This document shows, one piece after another, positions 34,746 to 45,066 of a stretch of DNA of 64,000 nt. Where the stretch lies: NCBI RefSeq assembly GCF_006381105.1, contig NZ_VDET01000001.1, positions 124,001 through 188,000 on the forward strand. Direction: 5' to 3'. The position numbers and the translations under genes were made by a program. This DNA comes from Flavicella sediminum (GTDB lineage Bacteria > Bacteroidota > Bacteroidia > Flavobacteriales > Flavobacteriaceae). The notes under the pieces are model-generated. The model was not told where the DNA came from and ran no database searches. It saw nothing but the letters and a program-made list of their open reading frames with translations. The stretch's first letter is position 1, and each line of letters begins with the position of its first letter.

Positions 34746-37667
34746 ATGAAAAATTTGAAATTGCTACTACTCTTGTGGACTGTGTTCTTTTTTAAGGAAG
34801 CAAAAGCACAAAATTTACCTTTTGGTTTCCCGAAAACAGAAAGGACAAAAGTCAATTTGAAACAAAACTGGAAGTTTCATTTGGGAAATCCAGAGGCAAA
34901 GTATTATAGCAAAGAAACAGATGATACGAATTGGAAATCTGTAAGTGTACCGCATACTTTGCAATTAACGTCTCTTACATTAGACGATTTACAAGATGAA
35001 AAAACACAGTTGGTTTTTCATCGAAAAGTGGGGTGGTATCGTAAAAATATCCAGGTTGCCAAGTCCAACAAAAAAGTGTTTTTAGAATTTGAAGGGGCGC
35101 ATCAGGTTACGGATGTATGGATCAATGGAATTCATGTTGGTCAGCATGCAGTTGGTGGGTACACACCTTTTCATTTTGATATCACGAACTATGTGAAAAA
35201 AGGAGAAGAAAATCAGCTTACCTTATTGGTCGACAATCGCAGGAATGAGTTGGTACCACCAGATCCGGGGCCTTTTGATTATGTGAAATTTAGTGGTTTA
35301 TACAGAGATGTGTATTTGGTAGAAACCGCGCCTGTGCATGTAACTTTTAATTGGGAGACTTTAAATTCTGGAGTAAACATTACAACGCCAACGATTGACG
35401 TAGTGAATAAAAACGCGACAATTTCAATAAAAACCGCTGTAAAAAATGAACAATCCGAAGTAGTAAGTTGTAATTTAATTACGCAAATTATTGATAAAGA
35501 AGGTTTGGTTGTTTTAAAATTAGAGAATACTTCTAAATTAAGTCCGGGACAAGAATATCAATTCAATCAAATAGGAAGTTTAGAAGATGATGTTCATTTT
35601 TGGAATACAAGTTCTCCATATTTGTACAGAGTTAACAGTGTGGTAGAAATTGATGGGGTAAAAGTAGACTTCGTTGAAAATAAAATTGGTTTAAAGAAAT
35701 TTGAATTAGATCCAGTAAGAGGATTTATTTTAAACAATAAGCCAATTAAATTGATAGGAGCCAATAGGCATCAGCAGTATCCTTATATTGGAGATGCAGT
35801 ACCCAATTCGTTACATTATAAAGATGTATTGCAATTTAAAGAATATGGTTTTAATATCATTCGTACAGCGCATTATCCACAAGATAATGCTTTGTTAGAA
35901 GCTTGTGATGAGCTTGGGGTTTTGGTTTATGAAGAAGCGCCAACATGGATTTCTATGTCGCAAAATGATGCTTGGTGGGACAATCTTGAAAAAGCAGCAA
36001 GAACTATGGTGCGTAATCATCGGAATCATGCCTCTGTAGTGATGTGGGGAGCTGGAGTGAATCATAGAGGGTATGTGCCACGAATTCACAATATCATGAA
36101 GCAGGAAGACCCTGTTCGCTTAACAGCTTCTCAAGGTGCTCGTTGGACAGGTTGGCAAGCTTCTGGTTTGACAGATATCAATGCAAATATGTTGTATGGT
36201 CCATTTATTTGGGATCGTACAGAACCTATGTTTGCCATGGAGGGTAGAAGTGGAGCAGCGGCAGTAGCACCTTATAAAAGAGATGTTTTAATGACAGGGC
36301 TAATTTCTTGGACGGCACATGCGTATTATACGTTTCATCCTACGCACGCAAGAGCAAATGACAAAAGAGATAGAACAAGAAGTGGTATGATGACCATCTT
36401 TAGATATCCTAGACCAAATTTAGATTGGTACAAGTCGGAATTGTTAGAAAAACCGTTTTTAGGAATTGAACAGGATTGGAAAACTGGGACAGATGAATTG
36501 ACGATAAATAGCAATGCCGAAGAAGTAGCGTTATTTGTAAACGGAAAATCAATCGCAAAAAATAAAGCAAGTCAGGATACTATTTATAGAGGATTAGATC
36601 ATCCACCTTTTCATTTTAAAGGGTTGACGTATACAAAGGGAAAACTCACGGCAAAAGGCTATTTCAAAGACGGAAGTACTGTCGAAGTGTCTAAATCTTC
36701 GGTAGGAAAACCGTATGCAATTCAGTTAAAATTAGACAAAGAAGGCCGAAGGTTTGTGGCAGATGGAAATGATATTTTACTAGCTTATGCCACGGTAGTA
36801 GATAAAAATGGAACCACGGTTACAGATACAGACAAATTGATCAAATTCTCTGTAAAAGGAGATGCAACCATTGTAGGGAATGGAACTAAGATCAATGCAA
36901 ATCCGATGTTTACAGAATACGGTGTTGCTCCTGTTTTGATCAAAGCAGGAACCAGTACCAAAGAAATTACCATCTATGCAAAATCGAAAGGTTTAAAAAG
37001 TGCTAGAATGAGTACCGTTTTGGAAGTTTATAATCCAGATTTTATAGCTAGAAATGCCAAACCTATTTTCGACTTTAAAAAAGAACGTATCGATTTAGGA
37101 GCTAAAGATCAGTTATTACAATTTGGTTGGTACCCTTGGAATGGAGAAGATAACGTTAAAAACAGCTATGCTTTTAAAGAATTTAAAGGAGTGACTGCTG
37201 AATTAAAAAATGTGTCAGACAATGGAATTATTCGTTGGTTGGGTGAAATGAATGTAATTGGAAAATATGGATTCGCGTATGGTGATGGTGTTATTTCTAT
37301 AGACAAAGAAGGTATGGATTTGGTATTGTCAAATTTACCAAAAGGAATTTATAAATTAAGTAGTTGGCATCATGCTCCACGTAGTAATTCTGATTTAATG
37401 GATCCTAATCAGGAAAAATTAAAAACACAATCTATTTATAAATTGCCTTATGAAAAGAAGCTTAAATTAAGCTCTAAAAATTCTTTAGAGGCGAAGGATT
37501 TAGTAGCAAAAGTAACAGAAGGTAAGCAAATGCAATGGGAGGCTCCTGGTTTGAGTGTATTGGTCTTCGAATCGGATGGTGTACATCCTGTAGTTATAAA
37601 TTACAACGGATTAGGAAACAAAGGCGTTTGGTTGAATGCTTTGGAATTAAGTGCGTGGAAGCAATAA
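34746..37667 (+). CDS. GH2 beta-galactosidase-like enzyme lacking the usual acid/base Glu
   Basis: 973 residues, secreted (signal ending EAKAQ). GH2 architecture: jelly-roll sugar-binding domain with WYRKNIQVA and WINGIHVG; immunoglobulin-like domain; TIM barrel starting IGANRHQQYPYIGDA with FNIIRTAHYPQDN; then DUF4982-type and further beta-domains (about 600-973). Normal GH2 enzymes have WS(I/L)GNE with the acid/base Glu. Here the segment is MWGAGVNHRG (434-442), with Asn439-His440 where NE is expected. A Glu in FAMEGRSG (Glu499) may be the nucleophile. It probably acts on a modified galactoside or by a different acid catalyst. It is placed after sulfatase and GH29 genes and ends at a strong terminator. 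Confidence 0.88.
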   Translation: MKNLKLLLLLWTVFFFKEAKAQNLPFGFPKTERTKVNLKQNWKFHLGNPEAKYYSKETDDTNWKSVSVPHTLQLTSLTLDDLQDEKTQLVFHRKVGWYRKNIQVAKSNKKVFLEFEGAHQVTDVWINGIHVGQHAVGGYTPFHFDITNYVKKGEENQLTLLVDNRRNELVPPDPGPFDYVKFSGLYRDVYLVETAPVHVTFNWETLNSGVNITTPTIDVVNKNATISIKTAVKNEQSEVVSCNLITQIIDKEGLVVLKLENTSKLSPGQEYQFNQIGSLEDDVHFWNTSSPYLYRVNSVVEIDGVKVDFVENKIGLKKFELDPVRGFILNNKPIKLIGANRHQQYPYIGDAVPNSLHYKDVLQFKEYGFNIIRTAHYPQDNALLEACDELGVLVYEEAPTWISMSQNDAWWDNLEKAARTMVRNHRNHASVVMWGAGVNHRGYVPRIHNIMKQEDPVRLTASQGARWTGWQASGLTDINANMLYGPFIWDRTEPMFAMEGRSGAAAVAPYKRDVLMTGLISWTAHAYYTFHPTHARANDKRDRTRSGMMTIFRYPRPNLDWYKSELLEKPFLGIEQDWKTGTDELTINSNAEEVALFVNGKSIAKNKASQDTIYRGLDHPPFHFKGLTYTKGKLTAKGYFKDGSTVEVSKSSVGKPYAIQLKLDKEGRRFVADGNDILLAYATVVDKNGTTVTDTDKLIKFSVKGDATIVGNGTKINANPMFTEYGVAPVLIKAGTSTKEITIYAKSKGLKSARMSTVLEVYNPDFIARNAKPIFDFKKERIDLGAKDQLLQFGWYPWNGEDNVKNSYAFKEFKGVTAELKNVSDNGIIRWLGEMNVIGKYGFAYGDGVISIDKEGMDLVLSNLPKGIYKLSSWHHAPRSNSDLMDPNQEKLKTQSIYKLPYEKKLKLSSKNSLEAKDLVAKVTEGKQMQWEAPGLSVLVFESDGVHPVVINYNGLGNKGVWLNALELSAWKQ

Positions 37668-37707
37668 AATGTTAAGCCAACTTTAGTTTTATACCTAACT
37701 AATATAG

Positions 37708-37754
37708 ATGTGTTTCTTCAAGCAAATATGGCTTGAAGGAACACATTTTTTTTT
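37708..37754 (+). terminator. Strong intrinsic terminator after the first GH2 gene
   Basis: Arms at 37708-37723 and 37731-37746 pair over 16 bp with a single wobble and a 7-nt loop, followed by a run of nine or more Ts. Confidence 0.93.
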
Positions 37755-38010
37755 GTTTGTAATTTAAAAGATGTTGATTGCATATTAATTTTCTCTTAGC
37801 GTGTTTAGACAAGATTGTAATAAGTGATAAGAATTTTGTGATGTTGTAATCAAAGCATGTATTAGTACTTGCCTTGGTGTTTAGAGCCGCTTAGGATGTG
37901 TATAGAAATAGTATGCCTATAATTTATTTAGCTGTTAGGCGAAATTCTATTTATAAGAAGTATAAAATCAAAAAGTTATTCTAACATATACTATGTAAAG
38001 TTATGACATA

Positions 38011-38050
38011 AAAAAACTCCCCATATTAGAATGAACTAATTGGGGAGTTT
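38011..38050 (-). terminator. Terminator of the second SusCD operon
   Basis: AAACTCCCCA (38014-38023) pairs with TGGGGAGTTT (38041-38050), with an inner TTAG/CTAA stem. The A-run on its left gives the T-run on the minus strand. It lies between convergent transcripts; nothing else was recognised in 37755-38010. Confidence 0.88.
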
Positions 38051-38072
38051 GAATTAACTTAAAAAAATGTTT

Positions 38073-39722
38073 TTATGGACGTACTTCTTTAGTTACTATA
38101 TAAATATCATCGATATATGCGGTAATATTAGAGTCTGTTGTTCCGTTAGGAAGTATTCTCAAGTACAATCGAGCTAAAGGTGCCCAATTCTTAAACTCTC
38201 TTTCAAATGTTTTCCATTCTCCTTGAGTTTGAACAGGACTCACCCATAAAGAAGACCATTGTCCTAATTGCCAAAGACTAACTTCAGAAGGCGCTACTGT
38301 TGATGATTCTATGTACATTGCAAATCTCATAATATAAGTTACATCCTGCTCAAATAGCACAGAACTTGGTAAATAAGATTCTATAGCTAAACGTTGTCCA
38401 TTTACGCTAGTTAACTTAATACTTTGATTTCCTTTGTATTTAATATCAGTGGAATAGGAAATTTCACCCTGATTTGCCCCCCATGCTGGTGCAAAACCTG
38501 ACCAACTTGTTGTGTCTTCAAATCCAGCTATGTTTGCAGGAACTAAATTTACATTGTGCATGACTACTGCTTCGTCAGTAAAAAGAACTGGACTTCTTGA
38601 ATCGGTAGACTTTAAAGTGTTTCCAGCTAACAAACTAACGGTTATTACATCAGGTCTGTAAATAGGGTCGTCTAACTTAATATTAATAAAAGTCGCATCA
38701 TTTTCGTCTAGTGTCACGCTTTTTACGCTAAAGTCTACATCATTCACTTTAACTTCAAAAAAGGCTTCTTGATTATTAAAGTTTATAAATTCTCCATTAA
38801 ACGATAGTCTTAACGTTTCGTCTTCCAATTCTTTAATTGTAGAAGCTAGTCCAAATGGTTTTGAAGAAGGGGTTACTTTTATTGGGCTTTTGAAAACAAA
38901 AATTTCAGAATCACCAGGAATTAATTCTCCAGATCTTGAGATGTTTATTCCTCCTTCGTAAACGCCTAATTTTTTTAATAAAAGTTGAGCATCTTGTTCT
39001 TGACTACCCGCGATTTGAACACTTGTAGAAGTATTGTCACTTGGATCTTTTTTAGTTCTTACAAACCAGTTACGAGCAGTTGGTTCTCCTTGTGTTGTAT
39101 TGTCAATTACATGTAAGGATTCTCCAGCCTCCACATATATAGTGTCAGTACTCATTGGGTCAATACTAACTTCAACCCCCTCTTTTATTTGCTTAACTTC
39201 AATATTTGGAACAATAGTGTCAAAAACTTTTACTACAAATGTAGTATCAATCACCCATCTATCATTTAATCTTTCGGCAGGAACTACATAATCCGCAGCT
39301 GCACCTAAATCTGCATCCCATTTATTACCTCTAAAAGCAACAGAATCTCTAAAAGTATTGTATAGTCTAACTTTCTTTAGACCTGGTTCTCTAAAATAAA
39401 CAATGACTGTCTTATCTCCAACCACTGTATCTCCAGGATAAATAATTCGAGAATTTAAATTTGCCGTAGTTGCTGTTCTAGAGATCGGTCCTTTTAAAAA
39501 CGCATCTCCTTTTTCGATGGACCAAGAATGTTGCAATGCTCCTTGAGACAAATCAGTAAAAGTCATGTATTTTAACAAACCAATATTTAACTCGTTAGCG
39601 TTACCTTCACTGGTATAAAATCCAATGTCAGAAATGCTATCTGGTGTTTCATATTCATTGGTAACGCAGCTATTCAGCAATACCGATAATGTTATGAACA
39701 TTAAAATTATTTTATATTTCAT
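38073..39722 (-). CDS. Surface glycan-binding lipoprotein (SGBP), second copy
   Basis: 549 residues with lipoprotein signal LMFITLSVLLNSCVTNE. It matches the 17164 product across its length: PKD-like LQHSWSIEKGDAFLKGPI, the VRLYNTFRDSVAFRG strand, the immunoglobulin-like block beginning PSSKPFGLASTIKELEDE, SRSPVLFTDEAV, and a C-terminal CBM-like jelly roll ending AYIDDIYIV. It is the third gene of the minus-strand SusC-SusD-SGBP unit, 52 nt after SusD. The C-terminal module diverges most from the first copy, which suggests different glycan preference (inference). Confidence 0.8.
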   Translation of the reverse strand: MKYKIILMFITLSVLLNSCVTNEYETPDSISDIGFYTSEGNANELNIGLLKYMTFTDLSQGALQHSWSIEKGDAFLKGPISRTATTANLNSRIIYPGDTVVGDKTVIVYFREPGLKKVRLYNTFRDSVAFRGNKWDADLGAAADYVVPAERLNDRWVIDTTFVVKVFDTIVPNIEVKQIKEGVEVSIDPMSTDTIYVEAGESLHVIDNTTQGEPTARNWFVRTKKDPSDNTSTSVQIAGSQEQDAQLLLKKLGVYEGGINISRSGELIPGDSEIFVFKSPIKVTPSSKPFGLASTIKELEDETLRLSFNGEFINFNNQEAFFEVKVNDVDFSVKSVTLDENDATFINIKLDDPIYRPDVITVSLLAGNTLKSTDSRSPVLFTDEAVVMHNVNLVPANIAGFEDTTSWSGFAPAWGANQGEISYSTDIKYKGNQSIKLTSVNGQRLAIESYLPSSVLFEQDVTYIMRFAMYIESSTVAPSEVSLWQLGQWSSLWVSPVQTQGEWKTFEREFKNWAPLARLYLRILPNGTTDSNITAYIDDIYIVTKEVRP

Positions 39723-39774
39723 CTTTAATTTGTTTTAAATATTATTTTTTCTGCAAAATCATTTGTTTTGAATT

Positions 39775-41610
39775 TTATTCAGCTGTGTCATACAGTCTTG
39801 GATTTGCAATAATTTCACTATTTGGTATAGGTAAATATGCATGTAAATCGTCATTGTAATTTTTAGCGGCTAGTTCTAAATCGTTAAAATTTTCACGAAT
39901 GTTGGGATCTCCAGCTTGGACTTCATATAAAAGAGTAGACCATTTTGTAATTGAGGCTCCAGTTTTTGGATTTGTAGTTACATAGTGATCTGCAGCATAT
40001 CTTTTTTGAGCCAATTCTTGGAATCTTTGTTTTTTAACACCCCATCTTCTCAAGTCAATATTTCTATTCCCATCTCCTTCCGCAGACAATTCTAATGGAT
40101 ATTCAACATGTCTTAAGTGTTCTCTTAAGTTGTCTAATGTCCAAGGTGTGTTACCTGGAGCTCTCATATGATCATTGTTAGGAAATTCTCCGGAACCATC
40201 TTCTCCTAATAAGGCAACTTTGGCTCTTCTTCTTACTTTGTTGATATACAATAAAGCTTCGTCTAAGTTTCCTAACTCAATTTGACATTCAGCATATTGT
40301 AAATAAATTTCAGCCAAACGAATTAGTCTTTCGTTAACGCCTGATCTAACTTTTCCTGGGGATAATTCATCCTCACTTTTTGCTCCTAAATCCCAGTTTG
40401 TATGTTTTCTGAAATAAGCTGCAAAAGATTGATTAAAGGGAGCTGTTTGACCTGGGTTAGCCCATGGTGTTGCAGGGTCTGGATAGTAGCCTAAGTCATT
40501 ATCATCTACTAAAGCTAACGAGTAAGACGTTCTAATGCTATAAACTCTAGGTCTAGTTATAGTTTCTTTTACGACCTCACGTTTATAAGTTTCATAAATA
40601 ACTTCTTCAACGAAGTTCTCTGGATCTGAATAATCTAAAGGATCTTGTTTGTAAGTATTAATTAACCAACTAGCAGGGCCTGCACCAAACCAACCTTGAA
40701 CACCTGTAAAATGTTTGATGTAAGAGGCGTTAGAAACATCTCTAGAATCATACTGTGCTAAATTTTGTTTATGATCCATAGAGTAAACAACTTCTAAAAT
40801 AGACTCTTCATTTAACTCGTCTTTTGTGGTAATGTTACTACCAAAGTGAGGTGTAAGTGCATATCCAAAATTGTCGATAACATTTTTAAAATGCAGAGCT
40901 GCTTGTGCAAAGTCACCTGCGTATAAATGAGTTTGTCCAATTAAAGAAACTGCGGCTCCAGCTGTAACACGACCTTTTTGATCGTCTGCCCATTCAACAG
41001 GTAAATTTTTAGCAGCATATTCTAAATCTGCCATATAAAATGCTTTTACCTCAGAAGCAGGTCTTAATGATTGAAAATGATCTTCTTCTGTTTCTGCTAC
41101 ATAATCAAAGATAGGTACAGATCCTTGGTTAAAAGTATTGTACAATAGAAAATACATGTACCCTCTTATAAAGCGTGCTTGTGCTAAAGTAAAAGCAGCA
41201 ATGGTTTCTTCCGTTTCATTTTCAAAAGTTCCGATCTTTTTGTTAAGATTAACGATAACTTGATTGGCTCTGAAAATTGTAGTATAATTTTGAGTCCATT
41301 GTCTGTTTCCTGCATCATTTGCATTGTTGAAAAGCTGTAAGTAAAAAATGTTTGCGGTCGTTGGTCTTTGCCATCCATTTCCCCATGCTAAATCACTTCT
41401 ATGTAAATTTTCAATTAATCGGATATTGTCTGTTTTCGAAAATGCCTTGTAGGTAGCAGTCAATCCATTGTCAAAATCTTCAATAGTTTCCCAAAAAATT
41501 CCTGTTGATAGAAAGTTTGGGCTTGTTTGCTCCAGGAATGAATCCTCGCAACTTGTAATAACGGTTGCCATCAAAATAGCAATGACAACTTTGATTTTTA
41601 TATTTTTCAT
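39775..41610 (-). CDS. SusD/RagB-like surface glycan-binding lipoprotein (second copy)
   Basis: 611 residues from ATG 41610, giving lipoprotein signal VVIAILMATVITSCEDS; the longer frame to 41652 would overlap SusC. Contains the RagB motifs FWETIEDFDNGLTATYKAF, DLRRWGVKKQRFQELAQ and YLPIPNSEIIANP. Paralogue of the 15300 product with the same layout. It caps the SusC barrel encoded 19 nt upstream. Confidence 0.94.
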   Translation of the reverse strand: MKNIKIKVVIAILMATVITSCEDSFLEQTSPNFLSTGIFWETIEDFDNGLTATYKAFSKTDNIRLIENLHRSDLAWGNGWQRPTTANIFYLQLFNNANDAGNRQWTQNYTTIFRANQVIVNLNKKIGTFENETEETIAAFTLAQARFIRGYMYFLLYNTFNQGSVPIFDYVAETEEDHFQSLRPASEVKAFYMADLEYAAKNLPVEWADDQKGRVTAGAAVSLIGQTHLYAGDFAQAALHFKNVIDNFGYALTPHFGSNITTKDELNEESILEVVYSMDHKQNLAQYDSRDVSNASYIKHFTGVQGWFGAGPASWLINTYKQDPLDYSDPENFVEEVIYETYKREVVKETITRPRVYSIRTSYSLALVDDNDLGYYPDPATPWANPGQTAPFNQSFAAYFRKHTNWDLGAKSEDELSPGKVRSGVNERLIRLAEIYLQYAECQIELGNLDEALLYINKVRRRAKVALLGEDGSGEFPNNDHMRAPGNTPWTLDNLREHLRHVEYPLELSAEGDGNRNIDLRRWGVKKQRFQELAQKRYAADHYVTTNPKTGASITKWSTLLYEVQAGDPNIRENFNDLELAAKNYNDDLHAYLPIPNSEIIANPRLYDTAE

Positions 41611-41629
41611 TTTGTTCCGTTTTTTCAAA

Positions 41630-44600
41630 TTAAAATTGTACTTGTAATCCAAGTCTTAATTGAGCAGTTACAGGATAATTTCCTTTGTCAATTCCTCTTG
41701 TGCTTACTCCATTACCTCCAACTTCAGGATCATATCCTTTATATTTGGTTAGTGTCAATAAGTTTTGTCCAGCCATATAAACTCTTAATTTAGATAGCCC
41801 AATACTTTCTATGTTTCTTTTTGGAATTGTATATCCTACGACTAAGTTTCGTAGTCTGAAAAAAGTTCCATCTTCTAACCAATAATCTGAATGACCTCTA
41901 TAATTGTCATGCAGCGCTCCTCTATTTACAGGTATTGTACTTGTATTGTTTTGCTGCGTCCATTGGTAAACTAGATCTTGATGTGCAGCTGATTTATAAG
42001 CCAAGGCTTTGTTTCCGTTTAAGATTTCACCTCCAAAGGCACCATACAATTGCATAGAAAGGTCAAATCCTTTGTAATAGGCTCCAAAATTTAATCCAAG
42101 TTCAAAATCAGGAACTCCACTTCCGGCATAAGTTCTATCATTTATATCAATAGCACCATCTTTGTTAGAGTCTACGTATTTTAAATCACCTTCTTGAGCG
42201 CTAGGAACCATTGTTTTGTAGGGTCCATCAATTGGATTATTCTCATTGTCTAACATGATATCTCCATTTGTGTCTAGTTGATAAATATCAGATTTAGATG
42301 TTAAGCCATCTGTTTTCATTAAAAAGAAAGCACCTGCTTCATAACCTTCTGCTAAAACAGTTGTTAAATCTTGGTCGTTATCATGTCCTGAAATAGTACT
42401 ACTATCAAAATAGATAATATCATTTGTTCCACTTAATTTAGTAAGCGTGTTTTTGTTTTGTGAGTAGTTTAAGCTCGCGTTCCATGAAAGTTTTCCGCTG
42501 TGTTTGTATTTAACAGCTAGTTCCGTACCTGTGTTTCTCATGTCACCAACATTCAAGGTTACTTCTGGGTCTAATCCACCACCAGATGACGGAGGCAATA
42601 ATACCGGGAATAACATATCTTTTTTATTCGTTACGTAATAATCACCAGTGATGGTTACTTTATTTCGGAATAAACTTAAGTCGTACCCAAAGTTTGTTGA
42701 TACAGAAGTTTCCCATTTTACATTTGGATTTGCAAAACCTGTTTGAATAGCTCCAATATGAAGGTCTTCATTTGTACCTAATACATAATCTTTTTCTAAT
42801 TCAATTACGGCATCATAAGAATAATCAGCAATTCCTTGGTTACCTGTTGTACCTCTACTTGCACGTAATTTAAATTTATTAACGACATCTTTTACAGGAT
42901 CCCAAAAGTCTTCATCAGATACATTCCATCCTAAACTATAAGAAGGGAACCATCCATAATGTTCTTTTTTAAATCTAGATGACCCATCTCTACGTAAACT
43001 AGCGCTAAATAAATATTTACCTCTATAGTTGTATTGAAATCTTCCTAGTGTTCCTATTAAGGTGTTTTCTCTTTCCCAAGTCCATCTATTTCTACTACCA
43101 GAATCTACATTAGGTTCGATTGTAGCACCGTCTAAAACGGTAATGGCATTATTGAAAATACCGTATTTTTCAGCTAAAAATTGAGAATAATTGTATTGCT
43201 CAGCCGAGTATACGAATGTGGCATTGATGTTATGATCACCTATACTTTTCTTATAATTTAAAATACTTTCCCAAGTTCTTCGTTTGCTTAAAGTACTGGT
43301 ATTTCTAATTCTTGAACTTTGTCCAATTAATTCTTCTCCTAAATCATTGTATGCTATAAATTCAGGGTTGATTATGATACGAGTTCCGTTGTCAAAACTA
43401 GCAGAGGCACGTGATGTAAATTTTAAATCTGGTGTTATACTGTATTCAGCATTAATACTAGCATCAAAATACTGGTTTTCACTATTGTCCTCTTGAATCA
43501 ATTTATAACCTAAATAAGACAACCTTTGTGTTTCATTAGCATCTCCAGCATCATCAACTCTTAAGTTATTAGGGTCAATTAATAAAGATAATGGATTGTA
43601 GGTAATAAGATCTTGAAGCATTCCCCAAGGTGGTGTTTCTTTTTCTTCAGCTCTAAGAGAAATTCCTGTTCTAATTTTCCACTTCCCTTTGTTGTATTGT
43701 GTATTCGCTCTAATATTGTATCTGTCAAATTGCGACTTAATAAAAATACCTTCTTGGCTGAAAAAGTTTGCATTGATATTGTAGGTCAATCCTTCCTTTC
43801 CTCCTGATACACTTAAACTATGGTTTTGAATAGGAGCCCAGTCGTTTACAGTAAGATCTGCTAAATCTGAATTTCTAGTTAAACTGTGAGGTGAATTCTC
43901 AACACTTGTCCAAGTATTTCCAAATACAGTTCCGTTTAAAGCGGTTGCTCTTAAAAACTGAGTATACAATCTATCTTCTTTATTAAGAATAGGAGTACCT
44001 GAGGTGATTTTTTGAACTCCATAAAAACTATTTAAGTTCACTCTCATAATCCCTTCCTTCCCTTTTTTAGTCGTAATTAAGATAACCCCTGCGGCTCCAC
44101 GTGTACCGTAAATAGCAGCAGATGCAGCATCTTTTAAAATGTCAATCGATTCGATTTCACTCGTACTTAATTTAGGATCTCCTTCAAAAGGAATTCCATC
44201 TACTACGTATAAAGGAGTGTTTGCTCCGTCAACTGATGCCAATCCACGGATTTGGATATTTGCTTCAGCACCTGGTTCTCCAGAAGAAGCAATAACACTT
44301 ACCCCAGATACTTGTCCTTGTAAAGCTGTACCAATATCGGATGTAGAAATTTTGCTTAGTTCTTCAGCTTCTACTCTAGAAACAGCACCAATAACTTCTT
44401 TTTTAGTTTGCGTTCCATAACCAATTACGACAACTTCATCTAGTGAGGCTATATCTGATTTTAGAGTTGCATTGATTGTGTTTTTTTTGCCTACGGATAA
44501 TTCTAAAGTTGTAAAACCTACATAGCTAAAAAGTAGCTTATCTCCTTCTTTAGCTTTGATTTCATAGTTTCCATCAAAATCGGTGACTACTCCATTTGCG

Positions 44601-44773
44601 GTACCTTTTACAAGGACCGTTACTCCTGGCAGTGGTTCGCCATCTCCGGAAACAATACCTTTTACAGTGGTTGTCTGCGCATAAATTGGAGCAAAACTAA
44701 GCAGCATCATGGTTGCGAATGCAAATAGCTTGAATTTCCAATTAGCAATTGAATTGAATTTCATATTCTTCAT
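41630..44773 (-). CDS. SusC-like TonB-dependent transporter (second copy)
   Basis: 1047 residues; start ATG 44773, or ATG 44764 three codons later. Signal peptide ending IYAQ, carboxypeptidase-like domain (VKGIVSGDGEPLPGVTVLVKG), DEVVVIGYGTQ, plug with DILKDAASAAIYGTRGAAGVI, and a barrel ending LRLGLQVQF. It imports oligosaccharide with the SusD below. It is close in sequence to the 12157 product; the surface loops differ more than the plug, as expected after duplication and specialisation. Confidence 0.96.
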   Translation of the reverse strand: MKNMKFNSIANWKFKLFAFATMMLLSFAPIYAQTTTVKGIVSGDGEPLPGVTVLVKGTANGVVTDFDGNYEIKAKEGDKLLFSYVGFTTLELSVGKKNTINATLKSDIASLDEVVVIGYGTQTKKEVIGAVSRVEAEELSKISTSDIGTALQGQVSGVSVIASSGEPGAEANIQIRGLASVDGANTPLYVVDGIPFEGDPKLSTSEIESIDILKDAASAAIYGTRGAAGVILITTKKGKEGIMRVNLNSFYGVQKITSGTPILNKEDRLYTQFLRATALNGTVFGNTWTSVENSPHSLTRNSDLADLTVNDWAPIQNHSLSVSGGKEGLTYNINANFFSQEGIFIKSQFDRYNIRANTQYNKGKWKIRTGISLRAEEKETPPWGMLQDLITYNPLSLLIDPNNLRVDDAGDANETQRLSYLGYKLIQEDNSENQYFDASINAEYSITPDLKFTSRASASFDNGTRIIINPEFIAYNDLGEELIGQSSRIRNTSTLSKRRTWESILNYKKSIGDHNINATFVYSAEQYNYSQFLAEKYGIFNNAITVLDGATIEPNVDSGSRNRWTWERENTLIGTLGRFQYNYRGKYLFSASLRRDGSSRFKKEHYGWFPSYSLGWNVSDEDFWDPVKDVVNKFKLRASRGTTGNQGIADYSYDAVIELEKDYVLGTNEDLHIGAIQTGFANPNVKWETSVSTNFGYDLSLFRNKVTITGDYYVTNKKDMLFPVLLPPSSGGGLDPEVTLNVGDMRNTGTELAVKYKHSGKLSWNASLNYSQNKNTLTKLSGTNDIIYFDSSTISGHDNDQDLTTVLAEGYEAGAFFLMKTDGLTSKSDIYQLDTNGDIMLDNENNPIDGPYKTMVPSAQEGDLKYVDSNKDGAIDINDRTYAGSGVPDFELGLNFGAYYKGFDLSMQLYGAFGGEILNGNKALAYKSAAHQDLVYQWTQQNNTSTIPVNRGALHDNYRGHSDYWLEDGTFFRLRNLVVGYTIPKRNIESIGLSKLRVYMAGQNLLTLTKYKGYDPEVGGNGVSTRGIDKGNYPVTAQLRLGLQVQF

Positions 44774-45066
44774 GTTTTAAGTTAATAGGATACAATTTTA
44801 AAGAAATCGTTAAGTTGTGTTGAAAAACACGACTAGATTAGAATCCTACAAAATGAATAAAATTGAATGTATTTTCTGGTTTTTTATAAGAATAGAGCTT
44901 CAGTATCTTGACTTTTACTAGACGGAAAAGGGTTAAAAAACTGTTAATCAGTCTTTTGTGGTTTTATGTTTTAATTAACGTCTATTTTGTCTTTTGGCAA
45001 GTGTTTTTTTTGTTTTACCAAGGGGTAGGAGGTAATTGAATTTTTATTTTGACTAGCTTTTGGTGC
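44774..45066. promoter_or_regulatory. Promoter region of the second SusCD operon
   Basis: A 293-nt leader for the minus-strand SusC. ACTAGACG (44917-44924) reads CGTCTAGT on the coding strand, like the element before the first SusC. No ACATATGT direct repeat was found. A TANNTTTG box was not identified with certainty. The regulator gene at 45067 runs in the same direction and ends inside this leader's upstream edge. Confidence 0.4.
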
